Below are positions 1 through 5,422 of a stretch of 5,872 nt of DNA, one piece after another. Made by a program: the position numbers and the translations under genes. The stretch's first letter is position 1, and the number at the start of each line of letters is the position of its first letter. Origin of the DNA: Kiritimatiellia bacterium (GTDB lineage: Bacteria > Verrucomicrobiota > Kiritimatiellia > RFP12 > UBA1067); the NCBI GenBank assembly GCA_017430155.1, contig JAFRNO010000634.1:1-5872 (forward strand). Direction: 5' to 3'. The notes beneath the pieces are model-generated. The model saw nothing but the letters and a program-made list of their open reading frames with translations, did not search any database and had not been told where the DNA came from.

Positions 1-200
1 CCGTCCGGATTCTTCACCACCACGGGCCCGCAATGGAAGAGCGCGCCGTCGCGGAAGTCGCACGGGAGCTTCCCGCCGTCGGCGAAGAACTTGTGGAAGC
101 GGTCGCGTCCCGTGCGGATCAGCCCGTTCACGCTCACGGAGTCGCCCGCCTTGAGCGCGCGCACCGCCGTTTCCGAGAAAGGATAGGTCAGCGTAATCAT
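1..200 (-). CDS. Class I fumarate hydratase (or L-tartrate dehydratase) beta subunit, N-terminal part
   Basis: The gene is cut by the left window edge, leaving the first 66 codons. It is the beta (C-terminal-domain) subunit of a two-subunit, iron-sulfur class I fumarase, which with the alpha subunit interconverts fumarate and malate in the cytosol. The visible protein starts MITLTYPFSE and contains GLIRTGRDRFHKFF at about residues 27-40, matching the family's 'TGRD..HK' segment. It then has ALFHCGPVVV at about residues 53-62, matching the 'yhaGPvv' segment. The start is fixed by a good ribosome site (GAAAGG, 207-212) that overlaps the alpha stop codon, 6 bases before the ATG. The gene lies 10 bases after alpha in the same direction, the usual order for split fumarases. 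The close relative L(+)-tartrate dehydratase beta cannot be excluded from this fragment. Confidence 0.87.
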   Translation of the reverse strand, partial: MITLTYPFSETAVRALKAGDSVSVNGLIRTGRDRFHKFFADGGKLPCDFRDGALFHCGPVVVKNPD

Positions 201-206
201 CTCAAG

Positions 207-212
207 CCTTTC
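207..212 (-). promoter_or_regulatory. Ribosome binding site of the fumarase beta subunit
   Basis: On the minus strand GAAAGG precedes the ATG at 200 by 6 bases. It overlaps the TGA stop of the alpha gene (213-211), so ribosomes ending alpha can restart on beta. This fits the need for equal amounts of the two subunits. It also shows that this organism uses Shine-Dalgarno initiation inside operons. Confidence 0.7.
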
Positions 213-1044
213 ACCACTTGATTTCACGGCGGCGGGCGGCCCAGCAGAGGTAGGCGACGGTCACGAAGAAGCTCGCGGGCACGCGCGGGCGCGCCCCGAT
301 TTTCACGGCGAGAAGGGTGGTCTTGCCGCCGAGGCCCATCGGACCGATGCCGAGGGAGTTGGCTTCGCGGAGAATGCGGCGCTCCAGCCGGGCGAGGGCC
401 GGGTCGGGATTCGTGTCCGCGAGGTTGCGCAGCAGCTGGTGCTTCGCCTCCTCGTAGCCGGCCGCGCGGTCGCCGCCGATGCAGACGCCGAGGATGCCGG
501 GCGCGCAGCCGTAGCCCTGCGCGTGCTGGACAGCCGCGAGCACGGCGCGCCGCACGCCCTCCAAGTCGCGTCCCGCGCCGAGGGTGGCGTCGGGCAGCGA
601 GAACTGCATGGACATGTTCTCGCTCCCGCCACCCTTCATGATGAGGCGCACCTTGGAATCTGAATCGAGCGTGTAGTGGATCACGGGGGCGCCGGGGCAG
701 ACGTTCGTATCGATCGACTTCCCCGTGACGGCGTCGTTCGTGTTGCGGCGGAGCCAGCCCTTTTCGGTGGCGGCGGCGACGGCGGCGGCGATGCGCGCGG
801 GCGTGACGGTGCGGCGGAGGTTCTCCGAGACGAAGAACGTGAGCGTGCCCGTGTCCTGGCACACGGGCGTGCCGGCGGCGCGGGCGAGCGCGACGTTCTG
901 GAGGAGCGTCTCGAGTACGAGGCGCGCGGAAGAGCCCTTCGCCTCGCGGCGCAGGGCTTTCCGCAGGGCCTGTTCCGCGTCGTCGGGCAGCGAGCTCGAC
1001 GTCTCGTGGATCAGCTCCGCGATCCGGTTAACGGTTTTCGTCAT
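211..1044 (-). CDS. Class I fumarate hydratase (or L-tartrate dehydratase) alpha subunit
   Basis: This 277-residue protein is the catalytic, [4Fe-4S]-bearing alpha subunit of a two-subunit class I fumarase, close to the usual length of about 280. Diagnostic segments in order are PVCQDTG (61-66), KGGGSENMS (137-145), GCAPGILGVCIGGD (179-192), GPMGLGGKTT (234-243) and YLCWAARR (265-272). By family alignment the three cluster-ligand cysteines should be C62, C180 and C267. Two extra cysteines stand out: C116 in TNVCPGAP, where relatives often read DNTPAVIH, and C188 in GVCIGG, where relatives usually have GVGIGG. The ATG overlaps the proC stop as ATGA (1041-1044), with no strong ribosome site of its own, so it is probably translationally coupled to proC. 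TtdA (L(+)-tartrate dehydratase alpha) shares these motifs, but the housekeeping neighbours favour fumarase. Confidence 0.93.
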   Translation of the reverse strand: MTKTVNRIAELIHETSSSLPDDAEQALRKALRREAKGSSARLVLETLLQNVALARAAGTPVCQDTGTLTFFVSENLRRTVTPARIAAAVAAATEKGWLRRNTNDAVTGKSIDTNVCPGAPVIHYTLDSDSKVRLIMKGGGSENMSMQFSLPDATLGAGRDLEGVRRAVLAAVQHAQGYGCAPGILGVCIGGDRAAGYEEAKHQLLRNLADTNPDPALARLERRILREANSLGIGPMGLGGKTTLLAVKIGARPRVPASFFVTVAYLCWAARRREIKW

Positions 1045-1847
1045 TTGCCGAGTTCCGCGGAGCGGTCGGAGGCGGCCTTGAGCGTGGCGGCCACGACGGA
1101 CGCGAAGTCGCTCGCGCGCATCACGTCCATGCCCGCCGCCGTCGTGCCGCCGGGCGTCGCGACGCCGGAGATGAAGGACTCAAGGTCGGCGCCGGACTGG
1201 CGCAGGTAGGCGGCCGTGCCGAGCATCGTCTGCTCCGCGAGGAGGCGCGCGGCGTCCGCTGGAAGACCCAGCTTCACGCCGCCCGCGGCCATGGCCTGCT
1301 CCATGAACGCGAAGAAGGCGGGGCCGCTGCCGGAGAGGGCCGTGACGGCGTCGAAGCACTTCTCGGGCAGCACGACGGTGCGTCCCGCGCCGTTGAGTAT
1401 CTTCGCGACGCGCTTGACGTCCGCGGGGGTGGCGTTCTTCGCCGGGCAGATCGCGCACATGCCCTCGCGCGCGCGGAGCGCGAGGTTCGGCATCACGCGC
1501 ACGAGGCGCACGCCCGGGCCGAGCAGCTTGCGGAGCGTGGCGAGCGACTTCCCTGCGGCGATGGAGATCACGAGCGTCTTTGCCGTGAGGAACGGCTTCA
1601 CGTCCGCCGCGAGGGCGGCGAGGTCCTGCGGACGCACGGCGAGGAAGATGACGCGCGCGGCGCGCGCGACCTCCCGGGCGTCCGGCGTGGTGCGCACATG
1701 GCAGCGCTTCGCGAGCTCCTTCGCGCGCGCGGGGAGCTTCTCCGCCATCAGGACGGTCTGCGGGTCGAAACCCGTCTGGCACGCGGCGGCCGCGAGGATG
1801 CCCTCGGCCATTTTGCCGGCGCCGAAAAATCCAAGTGTTGTTTTCAT
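1041..1847 (-). CDS. proC: Pyrroline-5-carboxylate reductase (proline biosynthesis, last step)
   Basis: This 268-residue cytosolic enzyme reduces 1-pyrroline-5-carboxylate to L-proline with NAD(P)H, and its length is normal for ProC. The N-terminal Rossmann loop is GFFGAGKMAEGI (6-17). It is followed by FLAVRPQ (68-74, usually AVKPQ), RVMPNLA (117-123), ALSGSGPAFF (170-179) and the C-terminal signature GVATPGGTTAAGM (228-240), whose serine and threonine residues line the substrate site in the family. The start is certain because the nucleotide-binding loop begins only a few residues after the ATG, as in other ProC proteins. There is no Shine-Dalgarno sequence; instead an extended -10 promoter ends 7 bases before the ATG. 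It is the first gene of the leftward proC-fumarase operon. The first codons (AAA ACA ACA CTT GGA TTT) are markedly AT-rich in an otherwise GC-rich gene. Confidence 0.96.
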   Translation of the reverse strand: MKTTLGFFGAGKMAEGILAAAACQTGFDPQTVLMAEKLPARAKELAKRCHVRTTPDAREVARAARVIFLAVRPQDLAALAADVKPFLTAKTLVISIAAGKSLATLRKLLGPGVRLVRVMPNLALRAREGMCAICPAKNATPADVKRVAKILNGAGRTVVLPEKCFDAVTALSGSGPAFFAFMEQAMAAGGVKLGLPADAARLLAEQTMLGTAAYLRQSGADLESFISGVATPGGTTAAGMDVMRASDFASVVAATLKAASDRSAELGK

Positions 1848-1854
1848 GGCGCGT

Positions 1855-1863
1855 AGTATATCA
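1855..1863 (-). promoter_or_regulatory. Extended -10 promoter of proC-fumarase operon (predicted leaderless)
   Basis: Read on the minus strand this is TGATATACT: an extended -10 TGn plus TATACT, five of six matches to TATAAT. The hexamer ends at 1855, leaving 7 bases (ACGCGCC) before the ATG at 1847, so the expected transcription start falls on or next to the start codon. No good -35 hexamer is present 16-18 bases upstream, as is common for extended -10 promoters. The position is predicted from motif match and spacing only. Confidence 0.62.
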
Positions 1864-1874
1864 TATTTGCGGCG

Positions 1875-1885
1875 TGCGTTGCGCA
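1875..1885. promoter_or_regulatory. Small dyad TGCG-TTG-CGCA at the centre of the divergent promoter region
   Basis: A perfect 4-base inverted repeat separated by 3 bases lies within 2 bases of the midpoint (1882) of the two start codons and of the two -10 hexamers. It falls where the -35 contacts of both divergent promoters would be. It could be an operator or a chance feature in GC-rich DNA, and the arms are too short to decide. Confidence 0.18.
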
Positions 1886-1900
1886 GATGGGACGGAAATA

Positions 1901-1909
1901 TGGTAGAAT
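1901..1909 (+). promoter_or_regulatory. Extended -10 promoter of the M50-eda-tkt-coaB operon (predicted leaderless)
   Basis: The sequence TGGTAGAAT is an extended -10 TGn plus TAGAAT, five of six matches to TATAAT. The hexamer ends at 1909, leaving 7 bases (ATAGACG) before the ATG at 1917, the same spacing as at proC. No convincing -35 hexamer is visible; the best is TTGCGC at 1879-1884, with a long 19-base spacer. No Shine-Dalgarno sequence lies between the promoter and the ATG. Confidence 0.58.
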
Positions 1910-1916
1910 ATAGACG

Positions 1917-2771
1917 ATGTTTTCAGGCAAGTTCAGAATCTGCAGCGTGTTCGGGATACCCGTGTATCTCGATTTGTCGCTTATCATCCTGCTCGTGATG
2001 TTCGTGTCGGGCTCTCGGTTCTTCATGGGCCTTGCATGCGCGCTCGCGCTTGCGGTGTCGATTACGCTGCACGAGCTCGGGCATGCGCTCACGGCGCGCG
2101 CGTTCGGCTACCAGACGCGCGACATCACGCTTTCGCTCCTCGGCGGGTGCGCGTCCCTGGTGGGCATGCCCCACAAGGCGTGGCAGGAGTTCCTGACGGC
2201 GATAGCCGGTCCCGCCGTCAGTTTCGCGCTCTCCTTCGCTGGAATCGCGGGTCTGTGGGCATTTTCGGCGGAGGGCGGTTTCGCCGCCGCCCTGCAAGAG
2301 GTGCTCTCCGAAGTGCTTGGCACGTTCGGAATCGCCGTGGAATGGGGGTCCGGGCTGTATGTCAGCGTGAAGATGAAGCAGATCGCCGGAATGCTGGGCT
2401 ATTTCGCCATCATGAACATGATGCTGGGATTCTTCAACCTGCTGCCGGGTTTCCCGATGGACGGCGGCCGCATCTTCAGGAGCGCCCTGCGGATCTTCAC
2501 GACGCGCGTGAAGGCGACGTACGCGGCGATGGTCGTGGGACGCGTCTTCGCCGTCCTGCTCGCGCTGTGGGGCGTGCATGCGATCTTCCAGGGGGCTTGG
2601 GGATGGATCAAGCTCCTCATCGCCTGGATGATCTGGCGGGAGGGCTGGCGGGAGTACATGATGGCCGTCCAGGAGGACCGCTGGGGAAGTCCGTGGGAAT
2701 TCTCCGCGCGCGTGTCGCCGCCCCCGTATTCAAACGCCAGGGAAGAAGAAGTGGAAGTGAGAAGAAGATAG
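1917..2771 (+). CDS. M50-family (site-2-protease-like) intramembrane zinc metallopeptidase, minimal form
   Basis: This 284-residue integral membrane protein carries both hallmarks of M50 peptidases. The zinc motif HELGH is at 52-56 (ligands H52 and H56, catalytic E53). NLLPGFPMDGGR is at 174-185, where D182 should be the third zinc ligand. Also typical are FGIPVYLDLSL (12-22), LLGGCASLVGMPHKAWQEFLTAIAGP (74-99) and hydrophobic stretches at about 18-50, 92-115, 157-178, 204-224 and 230-240. The tail after about 245 is polar and ends in a charged EEEVEVRRR. It has neither the PDZ domain of RseP-type nor the CBS domains of another M50 group, so it is a bare catalytic core related to the SpoIVFB/Rip-type group. 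It leads the rightward operon, 11 bases before eda. Its codons are less GC-biased than those of tkt. The substrate is unknown and nothing here identifies it. The start fits family alignments and sits 7 bases after an extended -10 element. Confidence 0.9.
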   Translation: MFSGKFRICSVFGIPVYLDLSLIILLVMFVSGSRFFMGLACALALAVSITLHELGHALTARAFGYQTRDITLSLLGGCASLVGMPHKAWQEFLTAIAGPAVSFALSFAGIAGLWAFSAEGGFAAALQEVLSEVLGTFGIAVEWGSGLYVSVKMKQIAGMLGYFAIMNMMLGFFNLLPGFPMDGGRIFRSALRIFTTRVKATYAAMVVGRVFAVLLALWGVHAIFQGAWGWIKLLIAWMIWREGWREYMMAVQEDRWGSPWEFSARVSPPPYSNAREEEVEVRRR

Positions 2772-2777
2772 AAAGGA
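2772..2777 (+). promoter_or_regulatory. Ribosome binding site of eda
   Basis: AAAGGA begins directly after the TAG stop of the M50 gene (2769-2771) and lies 5 bases before the ATG at 2783. It selects this ATG over the long upstream open frame that runs back through the M50 gene in another reading frame. Confidence 0.72.
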
Positions 2778-2782
2778 TTGTC

Positions 2783-3418
2783 ATGGACATCGTTGAAACG
2801 CTGAAGAAGGCCGGGGTGGTCCCGGTGATCGTGATCGAGGATGAGGCGAAGGCCGTGCCGCTCGCCCGCGCGCTCGTGAAGGGCGGGCTGCCCGTCCTGG
2901 AGGTGACGTTCCGCACGCAGGCCGCGGCGGGCGCGCTCGCGCGCATCAAGGCCGAGGTGCCGGAGGCCGTGGTGGGCGCGGGCACGCTCCTCACGCCGGA
3001 GCAGGTGCGCGCCGCCGTGGCGGCGGGCGCCGCGTTCGGCGTGGCGCCGGGCTTCGATCCCGTCGTGATGGCGGCCGCGAAGGAGGCCGGTCTCCCGATG
3101 GTGCCGGGCATCGCGACCGCGAGCGAGCTCTCGCAGGCGCTCACGGCAGGTGCGCCGATGGTCAAGTTCTTCCCGGCCGAGGCGGCCGGGGGCGTGAAGA
3201 TGATCAAGAACCTCCTGGGGGCCTTCCGCTCCACTGGCGTGAAGTTCATGCCCACGGGCGGCATCAACCTCTCCAACCTCAAGGACTATCTCGCCGTCCC
3301 CGAGATCGTCGCCTGCGGCGGCACGTGGATCGTGCCCAAGGACGCGCTCGCGTCAAACGACTGGGACGCCATCGAAAAACTAGCGGCGGACGCCGCCGCG
3401 CTCGTGAAAGGACGCTGA
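2783..3418 (+). CDS. eda: 2-keto-3-deoxy-6-phosphogluconate (KDPG) aldolase, possibly also 4-hydroxy-2-oxoglutarate aldolase
   Basis: This 211-residue cytosolic class I aldolase splits KDPG to pyruvate and glyceraldehyde-3-phosphate. It is the last step of the Entner-Doudoroff pathway and of uronate breakdown. Its length matches E. coli Eda (213). LEVTFRT (39-45) supplies E40 and R44, the equivalents of the catalytic glutamate and substrate arginine. VGAGTLL (64-70) and VAPGFDP (87-93) follow. VKFFPAE (127-133) supplies K128, the Schiff-base lysine, and PTGGI (157-161) is the phosphate-binding loop. All key residues are present. The start is set by the AAAGGA site 5 bases upstream and by alignment with Eda N-termini. 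No 6-phosphogluconate dehydratase (edd) or KDG kinase is adjacent, so the source of KDPG is not shown. The gene ends 3 bases before tkt, which uses its glyceraldehyde-3-phosphate product. Confidence 0.95.
   Translation: MDIVETLKKAGVVPVIVIEDEAKAVPLARALVKGGLPVLEVTFRTQAAAGALARIKAEVPEAVVGAGTLLTPEQVRAAVAAGAAFGVAPGFDPVVMAAAKEAGLPMVPGIATASELSQALTAGAPMVKFFPAEAAGGVKMIKNLLGAFRSTGVKFMPTGGINLSNLKDYLAVPEIVACGGTWIVPKDALASNDWDAIEKLAADAAALVKGR
3407..3412 (+). promoter_or_regulatory. Ribosome binding site of tkt
   Basis: AAAGGA lies inside the last codons of eda, 9 bases before the ATG at 3422. The site and the 3-base gap to the eda stop indicate co-translation of eda and tkt from one message. Confidence 0.65.
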
Positions 3419-3421
3419 AAC

Positions 3422-5422
3422 ATGAAATACACGAACGAAGACATCAAGCTCGCCGCTAACACGATCCGCTGTCTCGCGGCGGACGAAGTGGAGCAGGCGA
3501 AGAGCGGCCACCCCGGCGTGGCGCTTGGCATCGCGGACCTCGTCGCCTCGCTCTGGCTGAAGTTCCTCAAGTACGACCCCACGGACCCGAAGTGGCCCGA
3601 CCGTGACCGGCTCGTGTTCTCCGGCGGGCACGGCTCGTCCCTCGTCTACGCCCTCCTCCACCTCGCGGGTGTGGGCGGCCTCACGCTCGACGAGCTCAAG
3701 ACGTTCCGCCAGCTCGGTTCCCGTTGCGCCGGCCATCCCGAACGCGGCCTCACGCCCGGCGTGGAGGTCACGACGGGCCCGCTCGGCCAGGGCATCGCGA
3801 TGGGCGTGGGCCTCGCGCTCGCCGAGCGCATGCAGGCCGCGCGCGACGGCGAACAGGACGGCGCGTCCGTCAACGACCACCGCACGTGGGTGTTCTGCGG
3901 CGACGGCGACCTCGAGGAGGGCATCTCCCACGAGGCGTGCTCGCTCGCGGGCAAGCTGAAGCTCGACAAGCTCGTGCTCGTCTACGACTCCAACAACATC
4001 ACGATCGAGGGCACGGCCGACCTCGCGCTCGCCGACGACGCCCAGAAGCGCTTTGAGAGCTACGGCTGGAAGGTGTTCTCCTGCGACGGACACGACTACG
4101 ACGCCATCGACCGCACGTACCGCAAGGCGCTGAAGGTCACGGGACAGCCCACGCTCATCATCGCGAAGACGCACATCGGCTTCGGGGCCCCCACGAAGCA
4201 CGACACGAGCGCGGTGCACGGCGCGCCGCTCGGCGCGGAGGAGCTCGCCGGACTCAAGACGGCGCTTGGCTTCGACCCGGCGAAGACGTTCGAGGTGCCC
4301 GGCGCCGTGCTCGACACGTTCGAGGACCGCGGCGCGGCCTGCCACCGCATGAACCTGCGCTGGAAGAAGCTCTTCAAGGCCTGGCAGGCGGCGAACCCCG
4401 AAAAGGCGGCGGCCCGCGAGGCGGCCGCGCGCGGCACGATCCCGCCGGACCTCGCCGCGAAGCTCCCCGTGTTCGACCCCGCGAAGCCCGTCGCCACGCG
4501 CGCGGCATGCGGCACGGTGATGAACGCGCTTGCGCCCGAGGTGCCGTTCCTCGTGGGCGGCAGCGCGGACCTCGAGCCGTCCAACAAGACCGCCCTCAAG
4601 GCGTACGGCTGGATCGCGCCCGGCGACTTCTCGGGACGCAACTTCCACTTCGGCATCCGCGAGCTCGGCATGAGCGCGATCGTGAACGGCATCACGGCGC
4701 ACTGCGGCTTCCGCGCGTTCGGCGCCACGTTCGCCGTGTTCAGCGACTACTGCAAGCCCGCGATGCGTCTCGCCGCGCTGATGAACCTGCCGTCCATCTG
4801 GGTGTTCTCGCACGACTCGTTCTACGTCGGGGAGGACGGCCCCACGCACGAGCCCGTGGAGCAGATCGCCTCCCTGCGCGCCACGCCGAACCTGCTTACG
4901 TTCCGTCCCGCCGACCCGAACGAGACCGGCGCGTGCTGGGTGGAGATGCTCAAGCGCAAGGACGGCCCGAGCTGCATCCTCACGACGCGCCAGAACGTGC
5001 CCGTGCTGGAGGGCGTCACGCAGGAGAAGGTGTCGAAGGGCGCCTACGTGATCTACGAGTCGGGTCCGTTCCCCGAGATCATGTTCATCGCCACGGGCAG
5101 CGAGGTGTCGATCTGCATCGAGGCCGCGAAGCGCCTCGCCGAGGCGGAACACGCCGTGCGCGTCGTCTCCATGCCCTGCCGCAAGCTGTTCGAGCAGCAG
5201 CCGCTCGAATACCGCGAGAGCGTGATCCCCGGCACGTGCCCGAAGCGCGTGATCGTCGAGGCGGGCGTGCGCCTGGGATGGGACCGCTACGTGACGAACT
5301 ACGGCAGCGTCCGCTTCATCACGCTCGACACCTTCGGCGCGTCCGGTCCGTACAAGGTGCTGGCCGAGCACTTCGGCTTCACCGCCGAGAACGTCCTCGC
5401 GAAGGCGCGCGAGCTCCTGTGA
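3422..5422 (+). CDS. tkt: Transketolase
   Basis: This 666-residue thiamine-diphosphate enzyme moves two-carbon ketol units between sugar phosphates in the non-oxidative pentose phosphate pathway, and its full length matches E. coli TktA (663). The N-terminal TPP domain has KSGHPG (27-32, H30), SGGHGS (67-72, H70), AGHPE (103-107) and TGPLGQG (118-124). It also has the TPP/metal motif GDGDLEEG (160-167) through YDSNNITIEG (188-197), then VHGAPLG (265-271, H266). The pyrimidine-binding domain has GSADLEPSN (380-388), FGIREL (410-415, with E414 as the TPP-activating glutamate), SHDSFYVGEDGPTHEPVEQ (463-481, H476) and TRQN (522-525). The C-terminal domain covers about residues 540-666. No catalytic residue is missing. 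The strong bias to codons ending in G or C suggests high expression. It is third in the operon, with its stop overlapping the coaB start. DXP synthase is excluded by length and by the transketolase-specific motifs. Confidence 0.97.
   Translation: MKYTNEDIKLAANTIRCLAADEVEQAKSGHPGVALGIADLVASLWLKFLKYDPTDPKWPDRDRLVFSGGHGSSLVYALLHLAGVGGLTLDELKTFRQLGSRCAGHPERGLTPGVEVTTGPLGQGIAMGVGLALAERMQAARDGEQDGASVNDHRTWVFCGDGDLEEGISHEACSLAGKLKLDKLVLVYDSNNITIEGTADLALADDAQKRFESYGWKVFSCDGHDYDAIDRTYRKALKVTGQPTLIIAKTHIGFGAPTKHDTSAVHGAPLGAEELAGLKTALGFDPAKTFEVPGAVLDTFEDRGAACHRMNLRWKKLFKAWQAANPEKAAAREAAARGTIPPDLAAKLPVFDPAKPVATRAACGTVMNALAPEVPFLVGGSADLEPSNKTALKAYGWIAPGDFSGRNFHFGIRELGMSAIVNGITAHCGFRAFGATFAVFSDYCKPAMRLAALMNLPSIWVFSHDSFYVGEDGPTHEPVEQIASLRATPNLLTFRPADPNETGACWVEMLKRKDGPSCILTTRQNVPVLEGVTQEKVSKGAYVIYESGPFPEIMFIATGSEVSICIEAAKRLAEAEHAVRVVSMPCRKLFEQQPLEYRESVIPGTCPKRVIVEAGVRLGWDRYVTNYGSVRFITLDTFGASGPYKVLAEHFGFTAENVLAKARELL

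Noticed and set aside
33..221. A 62-residue plus-strand open frame at the left edge
   Set aside because: It is antisense to the fumarase beta fragment, which has clear family motifs and a good ribosome site.
766..791. A GGC-rich trinucleotide run resembling a microsatellite
   Set aside because: It encodes an alanine-rich helix in the fumarase alpha subunit (AAAVAAATE) and is explained by codon bias.
676..1209. Plus-strand open frames opposite proC and the fumarase alpha gene
   Set aside because: Their translations are G, A, R and D-rich with no motifs, and they are shadows of well-supported genes on the other strand.
1844..2092. An 82-residue minus-strand open frame across the divergent promoter region
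   Set aside because: It overlaps the M50 start, the promoters and the proC start. It has no ribosome site and no family resemblance, so it is antisense noise.
2036..2782. A long upstream extension of the eda frame through the M50 gene, which would give a 460-residue protein
   Set aside because: The extension overlaps the M50 gene in another frame and its translation is low-complexity and R/A-rich. Eda family length and the AAAGGA site at 2772-2777 place the start at 2783.
3380..5371. A 663-residue open frame on the minus strand opposite transketolase
   Set aside because: Its translation is rich in R, A, E, V, H and D with no recognisable domain. It mirrors transketolase codons, and GC-rich third positions remove stop codons on the opposite strand. 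Transketolase explains this DNA completely.
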